A stretch of DNA of 64,000 bases, from contig NZ_PVWJ01000001.1 in NCBI RefSeq assembly GCF_003003775.1, positions 1-64,000 of the forward strand, given 5' to 3'. The notes under the pieces were generated by a model. It was not told the origin of the DNA. It saw only the letters and a program-made list of their open reading frames with translations, and made no database searches. The translations under genes were made by a program, and so were the position numbers. Position 1 is the first letter of the stretch. Every line of letters begins with the position of its first letter. Shown here piece after piece: positions 1 to 7,432 of this stretch. The stretch is from Merismopedia glauca CCAP 1448/3. Lineage in GTDB: Bacteria > Cyanobacteriota > Cyanobacteriia > Cyanobacteriales > CCAP-1448.

Positions 1-821
1 GCTCTAGTTAGTCTAATTTGTGCTAAATATATGATAGTAGGAATGATGCGACCATAGTTAGTGGCGATCGCCCTCCAACCCAAATCCGCGAAAAACCACA
101 TCCACATCACTGGACCGAGTAAACCCAAAGCACTCCTAACAGTGCCATAACGAGCCGCATTAACCGCCATTCCTCTACCTGCTGTTTGCAACAACAGATA
201 ATTTTGAAACTGAGTCGCTGCCGCCACTCCACCTTGAATGATACTTTCTCTGGCTACTTGATAGCTAGCAAAATGAAGGGCAAATTGACGAGCTATTTGT
301 TGCAATAAAATGGGTTGAATAATTGAACTAATAGCTAAAGCACCGCCACCCTTGACGATCAAGCCAACCGGATCTCTTTGTAGCTGTACGGGTAAAGGCT
401 CTTGACACTGAGATTTGATGAGACATTTCTGCACTCTGGTCGTGAGAGCTTGTTTTTCTGAAGCTGGCAGACGTTTCCAAGCTTTTCCCATCAAATTGAG
501 AAATAGCTCCGCTTCTAAGTCTATGGTAGAGAGCTTATGAGAATAAGGAATTTTCAGATAACGACACACCTGAATTAATACTTGCCTATAGCTCACTTGA
601 CGAGTCCGCTTTCTTAACACTGTTAACCCATCAGCAGCCAAAAACCGGAATCTTTCTTCTACCGCATCAACCCAAGCTTTTCTATCTTGGCTTTGCACAT
701 CTATTGGTTCAGGGGTTTGTAAATAATCCAGTGGGTTGAATTTACGACAAAACAGAATTTGCGTCAGGTGTTGCAGTTCTTCTTCTGTCGTTAACTCCAA
801 CACTGCTCTCAGTTCGTCCAA
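1..821 (-). CDS. YaaW-family (UPF0174-like) protein, 3' end outside the window
   Basis: I translated this reading frame by hand; it is open from a TTG at 821 to the window edge (about 273 residues, C-terminus missing). A good GGAGG ribosome binding site lies 8 bases upstream of the TTG. The region with ERFRFLAADG, then VCRYLKIP, then MGKAWKRLPASEK, parallels the E. coli YaaW pattern (GELQHFGGD, VSKRLKLK, NTWKKMDEEHK), and the tail PTIIYLAQIR parallels the YaaW end. The second half has Ala/Gly-rich hydrophobic stretches that could be membrane-associated. The function of the family is unknown. The family call is by remembered similarity and is fairly confident; the start is less certain because the frame stays open upstream. 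Confidence 0.72.
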   Translation of the reverse strand, partial: MDELRAVLELTTEEELQHLTQILFCRKFNPLDYLQTPEPIDVQSQDRKAWVDAVEERFRFLAADGLTVLRKRTRQVSYRQVLIQVCRYLKIPYSHKLSTIDLEAELFLNLMGKAWKRLPASEKQALTTRVQKCLIKSQCQEPLPVQLQRDPVGLIVKGGGALAISSIIQPILLQQIARQFALHFASYQVARESIIQGGVAAATQFQNYLLLQTAGRGMAVNAARYGTVRSALGLLGPVMWMWFFADLGWRAIATNYGRIIPTIIYLAQIRLTR

Positions 822-1015
822 GGCGATTACCTCCAGCGTCGGTAGATTCCTATCGTTCTTTATTTTACTACTGTAATCAATGGTAGTTTGCCCCGATCGA
901 TCTTCTTGCTCAAATATAAAATTTTTCTGAAATTATGTGTTAAGGACTACTCTAGTGAGGGATCGGACTTTAATTTAGTTAAAATTAGTTATCACTGCTT
1001 TTTCGGCAAAATTTG

Positions 1016-1561
1016 ATGCTTAAATCCAATTTAAAGAAAAATTTAATCTTCTTAAGCTTGTATAGCACAGTTGCGTTGGTGAGTGGGTGTGATGGATTAG
1101 CAGATGCCACAAATTCCAATGAGATGCTATTGTTAACCACTCAAAAGCTAGAAGATAAGCCACCTAATTACAGACCTATTCCTCATAGATACGATAACGT
1201 TAAGCAAGTTGCGAAATCTAGCCCAAATTATCCACCTATTACTACTACTTCTAATAAATCTCAAATTGCCTTAGCGAAACACTTGAGGCGAAAAAGAGTC
1301 AAATTTTATGGCGCTTGGTGGTGTCCTCATTGTCACGAACAAAAAGAGTTATTTGGTAAACCAGCTTTTAAGTTGGTGAGATATATTGAATGTGCTGATG
1401 CCAACGAAGGCAGACAACAAACACCTGTTTGTGCCAAGGCAAAAATTCAAGCTTATCCCACTTGGAGAATTAAAAGCAAAACAGTTGAAGGGGTTCAATC
1501 TTTAGAAACTCTAGCTAATTTATCTGGCTATCGCGGTAGCCGCAATTTCACATCTCCTTAA
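1016..1561 (+). CDS. Thioredoxin-like lipoprotein (VKOR C-terminal-domain type)
   Basis: The 181-residue product starts with a lipoprotein signal peptide ending in the lipobox VSGC, so Cys25 would be lipidated. A long linker follows, then a small thioredoxin-like domain with the active-site motif WCPHC (Cys103 and Cys106) and a second Cys pair (YIECAD, TPVCAK). The block resembles the thioredoxin-like domain fused to the C-terminus of cyanobacterial vitamin K epoxide reductase homologues, here stand-alone and membrane-anchored. That suggests a periplasmic thiol-disulfide role. The ATG at 1016 is chosen over the adjacent TTG at 1013; no strong ribosome binding site is visible. The gene downstream starts 23 bases after the stop and is probably co-transcribed. 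Confidence 0.75.
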   Translation: MLKSNLKKNLIFLSLYSTVALVSGCDGLADATNSNEMLLLTTQKLEDKPPNYRPIPHRYDNVKQVAKSSPNYPPITTTSNKSQIALAKHLRRKRVKFYGAWWCPHCHEQKELFGKPAFKLVRYIECADANEGRQQTPVCAKAKIQAYPTWRIKSKTVEGVQSLETLANLSGYRGSRNFTSP

Positions 1562-1584
1562 CTCGATCTATTCATCAAAAAAAC

Positions 1585-2487
1585 ATGATTTATCCTGTTT
1601 ATGTTAAAGTTCCTCTAGTTACTGGTGTAGTAGTTTCTCTAATTTCTATTTCTATTACTTCTGGTATTTCTCAAACAGTAGAAAAGCAAATATTAGGAAC
1701 TTGGCAAACTGAAGTAAAAGGTCAGAAAATTTTATTTGTTTTCACTTCTGAAAATAAACTATTCGTAGTTTCTCCAACTAAGTTTGAAGACCCAGAGCAG
1801 AAATCTCCACCTTTAACGGCAATCGAATTTAAGTATCAAATTAACAGTCAAACTCAACCCATACAATTGGATTTTTTTGATGGTTCTAACCCTAAAGATA
1901 AAGCACTTACAATTTTAGAAATAGCTCAAGATAACTCTCTAAAAATTCAATTAGAAGGAGTTCAACCCAATCAACCTCGTCCTACTGACTTTGTTCCAAA
2001 TGCTACCATTTTTGCCAGAGTATCTAACTCAACTATATTACCGGCTAATGTGGTGAGAGTAGATAAACTGCAAGAGTACATAGCTAGAGAAAACCAAAAT
2101 TCAGCTAAAATAAATGTTCTTTATGAGATTCGTGCTGTTAATAGAAATCAGACAGCATACCGTGCTGAAAAATCTCGATTTGCCAATACTTTTGACGCTC
2201 TAGCATTAGAGATTCTCCGAGGAAAAAGCAGATACCAAACAACTGATTATTCATACCAGCTATTTGGTCGAAAAAATCGAGCTTATATTACTGCTGCTGC
2301 GAAAACTAAGGGTTTACAGAGTTACGTAGGTGCTACTTTCTTTTACCTTAATTCTGCGAAGCAATCGGTTATATCAAGTATAATTTGTGAAACCGAAAAA
2401 CCTACTAAAACTCCACCTAAATTCCCTAAGTTTGTCGGTGGAAATAACCCAATTAAATGCCCGATTGGTTCTAAACAAGTAGATTAA
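1585..2487 (+). CDS. Type IV pilin-like G/H family protein with N-terminal lipocalin-like region
   Basis: The 300-residue product has a hydrophobic N-terminus (about residues 8-28, signal peptide or anchor). Residues about 35-150 contain ILGTWQTEVKG and look like a lipocalin-type beta domain as found in many cyanobacterial secreted proteins. The C-terminal half contains AVNRNQTAYRAEKSRFA, then YITAAAKTKGLQSYVGATFF and a final SSIICETEKP, the signature of the cyanobacterial type IV pilin-like G/H family. The canonical pilin N-terminal helix is replaced by the lipocalin-like region. Role in secretion or surface adhesion is inference. It lies 23 bases after the thioredoxin-like lipoprotein gene. 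Confidence 0.65.
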   Translation: MIYPVYVKVPLVTGVVVSLISISITSGISQTVEKQILGTWQTEVKGQKILFVFTSENKLFVVSPTKFEDPEQKSPPLTAIEFKYQINSQTQPIQLDFFDGSNPKDKALTILEIAQDNSLKIQLEGVQPNQPRPTDFVPNATIFARVSNSTILPANVVRVDKLQEYIARENQNSAKINVLYEIRAVNRNQTAYRAEKSRFANTFDALALEILRGKSRYQTTDYSYQLFGRKNRAYITAAAKTKGLQSYVGATFFYLNSAKQSVISSIICETEKPTKTPPKFPKFVGGNNPIKCPIGSKQVD

Positions 2488-2520
2488 ATTAAAGCAAACC
2501 CCACCCAGACAACTTAGGTA

Positions 2521-2675
2521 GGACAGCCGAGACGGCTATCCCACAATAACAATTTATCAAAATCAACTGCGATCGCCTAATTAAGTAGGGTAGGCATTGC
2601 CTACCCTACTCTACATATAGTGTATAATTTGGCAATTTGCGTAAGTCCCGATCAACTGCGATCGCCTAATTAAGT
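2521..2675. repeat. Repeat cluster: two palindromes and a 25-bp direct repeat
   Basis: Three elements are packed here: an imperfect palindrome GGACAGCCG/CGGCTATCC (2521-2541), a palindrome GTAGGGTAGGC/GCCTACCCTAC around 2585-2610, and two identical 25-bp copies of a HIP1-containing sequence at 2562-2586 and 2651-2675. The first palindrome recurs near 40620-40645 and the second at 18396-18420. The right-hand direct-repeat copy contains the TAA stop codon of the DUF2301 gene. Confidence 0.8.
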
Positions 2676-3326
2676 TGACTGTAATTTATTCCCTTTTTTC
2701 TGGGCTTTTAAATAGGCAAAAACGCTCTTATCACCGATATCTGGATCGATCGCCTGTACGAGTTTCCGCACGGCAAATACCATAAACAAAATTGCCCAAA
2801 TACTGAGTAATGTTTGTTCTACAACTAAAGGTAAAACACCAAATAAATGTCCTAGCAATAAAGCTGGAACTATCGGTGTGAGGAGTTTAGTTTCAAGTCG
2901 ATTGAAACACATCCCTTCTTTGAAATAAATCCCTGTCAAAGCAGCGAAAGTAAACCCAACGCCGAACAAAGTTAAGGGATGGTTGTAGACATATAATGCT
3001 AAAGGTTCGGAACTTTGTAACCCAATTACAACCGAACTGACTGCACCGATTCCTAGAAATACCTGTAAAAGTCGGTGTAGAGGTGCTAAATAAATATGGA
3101 TGGTAGCGAGACTAACTGCTAAACCTATACAAAAAGTAGCATATAGGAAGGTAATTGCGTTTAATACAGTGGTGTCTGTGGGAAATTTGATGGCTAAAAA
3201 GGTAGCAATACCAAAACAGACAGCAGCTACCATTAAACCAGCACGGTAAATAATAACACTCAGGCGATCGCTTTTATCAATTCTAAACTCGCCAAATTGA
3301 CCTTGATATACAGTGGCTTCTGACAT
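2670..3326 (-). CDS. DUF2301 integral membrane protein
   Basis: The 218-residue protein has a short soluble N-terminus (YQGQFGEFRIDKSDRLSVIIYR) followed by about six hydrophobic segments between residues 28 and 190 and a basic tail. This pattern matches the cyanobacterial DUF2301 family, whose function is unknown. The ATG at 3326 is preceded by GGAG. It begins 12 bases after the stop of the SAM hydroxide adenosyltransferase gene, so the two form an operon on the minus strand. The stop codon lies inside a 25-bp direct-repeat copy (2651-2675), so the last residues may be repeat-derived. Confidence 0.8.
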   Translation of the reverse strand: MSEATVYQGQFGEFRIDKSDRLSVIIYRAGLMVAAVCFGIATFLAIKFPTDTTVLNAITFLYATFCIGLAVSLATIHIYLAPLHRLLQVFLGIGAVSSVVIGLQSSEPLALYVYNHPLTLFGVGFTFAALTGIYFKEGMCFNRLETKLLTPIVPALLLGHLFGVLPLVVEQTLLSIWAILFMVFAVRKLVQAIDPDIGDKSVFAYLKAQKKGNKLQST

Positions 3327-3338
3327 TTTCTTTTCTCC

Positions 3339-4184
3339 CTATCTATCTTCCAGGATAACTCGCACACGATCGCCCCAACCAATTTGTAACTTCAACCCAG
3401 CATTTCCACAGTTAACGGCAATTTCCACCCATCCATGACTTCCCATCACAGCTACAGGTTCTCCTACATTCACATCACTATAGCTATTGTGACTGGGAAT
3501 TTTTCTCTCTTGAACTTCTACCCACCAGCTTTTTTCTGTTACTGCTTGGTGAGGAATGTTGGTAATTAAATTTCCAAAACCATCTACATACTGAATTACA
3601 CCATCAATCCGATTTCCCATGAGATGGTATGGAGAAAGAGAGAGAGTGACTAAACTCTGGGCATCAATTTTGGTTCCCAACTCTAGTAACGGAATACCAC
3701 TGGCTAAATGTGCGCCTACAGGAGCAAAAATATCTCTACCATGAAAGGTTGTACTAGGTGCTGAAGTGCGCCAATACTGACTATTAGTTAATTCTACAGC
3801 TAATATAGCGTGATGTTGACTTAAAACACCACTAAATATCCCATTATCTGGTCCGACTAAATATCCTTTCGTTAATTGCACCGCTACGGATCTTCTCTGA
3901 CTCCCGACTCCAGGATCGACTACTGCAATATAAACCGTTCCTGAAGGGAAATATGGGTAAGCCTCCATTAAACAATACCTCGCCGCCGCAATGTTTTGGG
4001 CAGGGATTTGGTGTGTTAAATCGATAACTTGAATATTTGGATCGATTTGAGCAATTACCCCATGCATTACCCCGACATACACGTCACTCAAACCAAAATC
4101 TGTCAGTAAAGCGATACCCGCCTTGGGGGAGTTATTGGAAGCGATCGCACTGCTGTTCACTAGCGGCTTAATTGATCCTACCAA
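3339..4184 (-). CDS. SAM hydroxide adenosyltransferase (DUF62 family)
   Basis: The 281-residue protein contains the family blocks ALLTDFGLSDVYVGVMHGVI, DLTHQIPAQNI, VVDPGVGSQRR, GPDNGIFSGVL and TFHGRDIFAPVGA. These belong to the fluorinase/chlorinase-like DUF62 family, whose ordinary members hydrolyse S-adenosylmethionine to adenosine and methionine. It is expected to be cytosolic. No ATG precedes the first conserved block: the start is either TTG at 4184 or GTG at 4160, neither with a convincing ribosome binding site. DUF2301 follows 12 bases downstream. Confidence 0.88.
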   Translation of the reverse strand: MVGSIKPLVNSSAIASNNSPKAGIALLTDFGLSDVYVGVMHGVIAQIDPNIQVIDLTHQIPAQNIAAARYCLMEAYPYFPSGTVYIAVVDPGVGSQRRSVAVQLTKGYLVGPDNGIFSGVLSQHHAILAVELTNSQYWRTSAPSTTFHGRDIFAPVGAHLASGIPLLELGTKIDAQSLVTLSLSPYHLMGNRIDGVIQYVDGFGNLITNIPHQAVTEKSWWVEVQERKIPSHNSYSDVNVGEPVAVMGSHGWVEIAVNCGNAGLKLQIGWGDRVRVILEDR

Positions 4185-4300
4185 AATATTTTAAGATTTT
4201 CATACTATTTTCTTTATAAAAATTCCGTAAAAATTGATACAGTTTTTTTAAAAAATGGTATCTTAGAAATAGATAGTTTACTAAATATACCAAAAGTCCC

Positions 4301-4456
4301 ATGAACAAAAATCGCCAAGACCTATTAAAGCAAACTGCTGCTGCCCACCGCGACAACTTGCGGAAAAACTTGCAACACAGATTGGAAGTTGCTAGATCTA
4401 GAGGCGATCAAGACTTAGTGCGTCAACTAGAAGCTGAAGCCAACTACCTGAGATAA
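4301..4456 (+). CDS. Small conserved basic/helical protein, 51 residues
   Basis: Short reading frame found by eye: ATG at 4301, TAA at 4454-4456. The product is almost entirely polar and predicted helical: it begins MNKNRQDLLKQ and ends QLEAEANYLR, with many Arg, Gln and Leu in heptad-like spacing. Similar tiny proteins with HRxNL and RQLEAEA motifs recur in cyanobacteria as hypotheticals, from memory. The minus-strand frame across this region is a shadow. Function unknown; a transcript or comparative check would settle it. Confidence 0.6.
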   Translation: MNKNRQDLLKQTAAAHRDNLRKNLQHRLEVARSRGDQDLVRQLEAEANYLR

Positions 4457-4485
4457 GTAAACAGTGTGGATTCCCAAAATGTGTC

Positions 4486-4580
4486 AGTAGGGGCATAATA
4501 CATTATGTCCCTGCTGTTTTGCCTTTAATTAACCTCGATTAAGGCGGGCTTTTCTGCCCACCCGATCAAGGTTTAATTAA
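4486..4580. repeat. Two consecutive inverted repeats between convergent genes
   Basis: The first is a near-perfect palindrome at 4486-4515 (AGTAGGGGCAT... / ...ATGTCCCTGCT). The second, 4525-4580, has arms starting and ending TTAATTAA with a core GGCGGGC/GCCCACC and a TTTTCT loop. They sit between the small plus-strand gene and the minus-strand tldD-like gene and could act as a bidirectional terminator. Confidence 0.6.
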
Positions 4581-4611
4581 ATTAGAAAATGCAACTCACA
4601 GGTGTTTTAGT

Positions 4612-5979
4612 TTACCTACCACCGACTACCACGTTTTTAATTCTCAAATGAGGTCCCCCGACACTCACAGCTAAGGGCATTTGTCCCCCTTTCCCGCAAC
4701 CTCCATTCAGATAAACTGAATCGTTACCGATCGCCTCAATATCCTTCAAAGTTTGGAATACATTACCGCTTAGAGTCACATCGCTGACAGGTTCTGCTAT
4801 TTTCCCATTGCGGATGTTATAGCCTTCAGCAGCAGAGAAGGTGAACATTTCTCCATTAGTTTGTCCCCCTAGCATTCTGACTGCATATACTCCTTCTTCG
4901 ATATCTTTAATCATCTCTTCAAAGGTATGCTCTCCAGCTTCAATCCCTGTATTTGTCATCCGTACAATTGGGGGATAAGCAGCATTTAAAGCCCTGGCGT
5001 TACCAGTAGGCGCTTCGTGCATCTTGCCAGCAGTTTCCCGACTGTGGAGGCGTTGGGAGAGGATGCCATCTTTAATTAGATATTTGCGTTGTGCTGGTAC
5101 TCCCTCATCATCGTATTTCAACGAACCAGGTAAACCAGGAATAGTTGCGTCGTCTACTACATTTAGCTGTTCGATTCCCAAGGGTTTACCCAAAACCAGT
5201 AACTCTTGCATTCTGGGGTTTTCGTAGACAAAATCAGCTTCCGAAAGATGTCCGAAAGCCTCGTGAATGAATACGCCAGCCAGATATGGATCTAAAACTA
5301 CCGTATGCTGTCCGCCTTTGACTGGTTTTGCTTCCAATTGCCGAATAGCGCGTTCTGCTGCCGAACGAATCCGATCTTCAATCCCAACGACATCGTTAAA
5401 ATCAGAGCGAGAATAGAAGCTTTCGTAACCTTGGCGAACTATGCCCCCTTCTCCACGAGCGATCGCCCCAAATCCACCAGAGATACTCAACTTTTCTTGA
5501 ACGATACAACTTCCTTGGGAATTGACAAAGTAGCTGATACCAGCGCGATCGCCTAAACTAGCAGAAGTAGTTTGAATTCTGGGGTCAAATTCCAGGAGCA
5601 AGCGGTTGTATTCTTCGACGATGCGACGCTTTTCATCTAAAGATACCCCGCGCGGATCTCGTTTAATCTCCAGTTTCACATAATCCTGGATCGTTTCCAC
5701 AGGCGCTAAACTCGTGGTTTCAGTTCCGACTAGCTTAGCCTGAGAAATTGCTTCTTCTATGCGATCGTTTAGCTCCTCTACGCCGTTGAAAGTGACAAAA
5801 CTCCATCCCCCCTTATGACAAGCCCTAATCCCCCCAGAGAGCGAGAAACTGCGGTCTATCGCATCTAATTGAGCGCCACGAAAGGAAATAGATGTAGATT
5901 CGCTCTGGTCTAACCGAAGTTCCAGGTAATCAACTTGTTTTTGGTAACGGGAAACTGCCGCTTGTAATTGCTCTTGCAT
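4612..5979 (-). CDS. tldD: TldD/PmbA-family metalloprotease (TldD type)
   Basis: The protein (455 residues from the ATG at 5979) carries the zinc-binding HEAFGH motif of TldD, followed by the usual C-terminal blocks PTGNARALN, GGQTNGEMFTFSAAE and SGNVFQTLKDIEAIGND. TldD and TldE/PmbA together degrade peptides, for example in modified-peptide maturation and CcdA turnover; TldD carries the metal site. The frame extends to a TTG at 6051, but that region overlaps the preceding antitoxin-like gene, so the first ATG is preferred. No PmbA partner is in the window. Confidence 0.85.
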   Translation of the reverse strand: MQEQLQAAVSRYQKQVDYLELRLDQSESTSISFRGAQLDAIDRSFSLSGGIRACHKGGWSFVTFNGVEELNDRIEEAISQAKLVGTETTSLAPVETIQDYVKLEIKRDPRGVSLDEKRRIVEEYNRLLLEFDPRIQTTSASLGDRAGISYFVNSQGSCIVQEKLSISGGFGAIARGEGGIVRQGYESFYSRSDFNDVVGIEDRIRSAAERAIRQLEAKPVKGGQHTVVLDPYLAGVFIHEAFGHLSEADFVYENPRMQELLVLGKPLGIEQLNVVDDATIPGLPGSLKYDDEGVPAQRKYLIKDGILSQRLHSRETAGKMHEAPTGNARALNAAYPPIVRMTNTGIEAGEHTFEEMIKDIEEGVYAVRMLGGQTNGEMFTFSAAEGYNIRNGKIAEPVSDVTLSGNVFQTLKDIEAIGNDSVYLNGGCGKGGQMPLAVSVGGPHLRIKNVVVGGR

Positions 5980-6001
5980 GGAAATATGTACCCTAGGATC
6001 T

Positions 6002-6256
6002 CTATTTCCAGTGTAGGCGGTGAATGAGGGGATGGCGATCGCACTGCTCAATCGGTGTTGCTAGTCCTTCCCGAATTGATTCTCGCATCCCTGGAATTGA
6101 GAGAAGATATAACGTTTCCTGCACCGATTCCCAATCAGCTTCAGATAATAGTACTGCATTGCTACTTTCTCCTGCAATAACAATGGGTTGATGGGACTGA
6201 CTCACCGAATCTATCAAATCTGGCAACTGTTGTTGAGCTTCATTTACAGGGATCAT
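6002..6256 (-). CDS. Phd/YefM-type antitoxin, orphan
   Basis: An 84-residue protein from the ATG at 6256. It has the Phd/YefM pattern: an N-terminal strand-helix (VNEAQQQLPDLIDSV), PIVIAGESSNAVLLSEADW, then SIPGMRESIREGLATPIEQC. In the family the tail normally neutralises a RelE/YoeB-type toxin encoded immediately downstream; here the tail switches to DRHPLIHRLHWK through a HIP1 site and the next gene is the TldD protease, with no toxin. GGAGG sits three bases upstream of the ATG; a TTG at 6271 is an alternative start. Probably a decayed remnant of a toxin-antitoxin pair. Confidence 0.7.
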   Translation of the reverse strand: MIPVNEAQQQLPDLIDSVSQSHQPIVIAGESSNAVLLSEADWESVQETLYLLSIPGMRESIREGLATPIEQCDRHPLIHRLHWK

Positions 6257-6303
6257 AATCCTCCATGACAACGCTCTGGGATTTACTTAGCTTCTTTGAT
6301 ACA

Positions 6304-6540
6304 CTACCAATCATCACTTGGTAGCAACATAAGTTGCATCTTTAATAAAACTTGGTCTGGTTGAGAAGATTCTTCATCATAGATTTGATTTAGTTTATTT
6401 AAAATTTGATCGCGGTTATATTTTCGTAAATACGCTTTCAATGCCTTTGTGTAAAGCTGACTACGGGATATACCTAGCTCTCTGGAAAGTGATTCTGCCT
6501 CTTCAAAAACTGAGTCTGGTAGTGAAATCGCTGTTTTCAT
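6304..6540 (-). CDS. Ribbon-helix-helix (MazE/CopG-like) antitoxin, orphan
   Basis: The 78-residue protein starts MKTAISLPDSVFEEAESLSR and continues GISRSQLYTKALKAYLRK, the ribbon-helix-helix DNA-binding domain found in MazE-like antitoxins encoded upstream of MazF toxins. The C-terminal half is acidic. No MazF-type toxin follows; instead a Phd-type antitoxin begins 47 bases downstream on the same strand. It would normally autorepress its own promoter in the 6541-6569 region. Confidence 0.72.
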   Translation of the reverse strand: MKTAISLPDSVFEEAESLSRELGISRSQLYTKALKAYLRKYNRDQILNKLNQIYDEESSQPDQVLLKMQLMLLPSDDW

Positions 6541-6850
6541 CGCTACTCTTACTAAGGCTATTAGAGGTTATACCAAATCACTATAGCTCTGCTACATATT
6601 AACCCTCTGTAGGGGCGCAAAGCTTTGCGCCCCTACCCAAGATTTGTAGCGTTTTCAAGGTGAATTGGTATTAATCATACCCTAGTTATACTAAAATTGC
6701 TCGAAAATAGCCACATGAGCAGATCGAGATAAAGTTAGAATGCTGGTCGTAGCGATCGCCTATTCATTGCCTAGCAGCATTGCTATTTGGCTAAAGTTTA
6801 TTTGATTCTGGATCTATCTAACCGTTCTTTGTCCAATAGTGCTACTGGAT
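6541..6850. other. Intergenic region holding a MITE-like element
   Basis: Most of this 310-base gap is the 102-bp element at 6570-6671. The rest (6672-6850) is AT-rich with one HIP1-like site near 6750 and no convincing gene. Confidence 0.6.
6570..6671. mobile_element. MITE-like element, 102 bp
   Basis: The ends are ATACCAAATCA and GAATTGGTAT in inverted orientation. Inside are GCTACAT near the left end, a perfect central palindrome (GTAGGGGCGCAAAG and its complement, about 6609-6636) and GATTTGTAGCG near the right end. The element at 54343-54444 has the same length, ends and internal order, with a different central palindrome. No transposase is encoded. Confidence 0.75.
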
Positions 6851-7432
6851 TTAAATTTGTTTAGCTAATTCTACCCAGTGTTCTATCCCTTTTTTGGTGG
6901 GTTGGCGTTGAGGTGTGAATGCCCAAATATCTCGCTTCTGTCGAGGACCATAACTGATATGAATTGGTCTATCTGTAGCGTAAAAATAGAGAGAATCAAA
7001 CGGAAGTTTGGCTTGCAAAATCCATTGAACTAGTTCTTCTGTAGCTAAATCTTTAATCAAGAAATCGCTAGCTGCACCTAATCTTTGACAGTAATAATTA
7101 CCTTTAATATTAACTTCGTGAGCCATATGTTGGTCTAATTCTGGAGCGACGCGACCATTTTTTTGACCCGTAATTGGATCTTTTTTCTGCAAATAACTTT
7201 TTAAATCACTGGAGCAAAATCCGTAAGTTAGTTTAAATTTTTCTAATCCAAAATAGTCAATAATTGGATCGATAATGAATTGATTCAGATCTTTAATAGC
7301 ATCGATTGTTGGCTCTCTATTTTTGGGAAATGGGTCTATTTTATCAGCATAATTCTGATAAGTTAGAGTACATTTACAAAAATCATCAAGAGTTAAATAT
7401 TTCCCAACTTTGATCTGTGGCAGGGAGTTCAT
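6851..7432 (-). CDS. Peptidase M15-like (DD-peptidase/hedgehog fold) protein
   Basis: The 193-residue protein resembles M15-type zinc D-Ala-D-Ala peptidase-fold proteins: LTYGFCSSDL, a middle block QHMAHEVN followed by RLGAASDFLI (His and Asp candidate metal ligands) and a late HISYG (third His ligand). Members of this subfamily are widespread, usually as hypotheticals; substrate unknown. It lacks a signal peptide, so it appears cytosolic, which is unusual for a wall peptidase. Its ATG overlaps the TGA of the upstream receiver-histidine kinase gene (ATGA), implying translational coupling to the signalling operon. Confidence 0.65.
   Translation of the reverse strand: MNSLPQIKVGKYLTLDDFCKCTLTYQNYADKIDPFPKNREPTIDAIKDLNQFIIDPIIDYFGLEKFKLTYGFCSSDLKSYLQKKDPITGQKNGRVAPELDQHMAHEVNIKGNYYCQRLGAASDFLIKDLATEELVQWILQAKLPFDSLYFYATDRPIHISYGPRQKRDIWAFTPQRQPTKKGIEHWVELAKQI

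Noticed and set aside
4168-4356. Minus-strand 62-codon frame over the small plus-strand gene
   Set aside because: It has a poly-Phe/Leu shadow composition and overlaps both the 51-residue gene and the SAM-hydrolase start.
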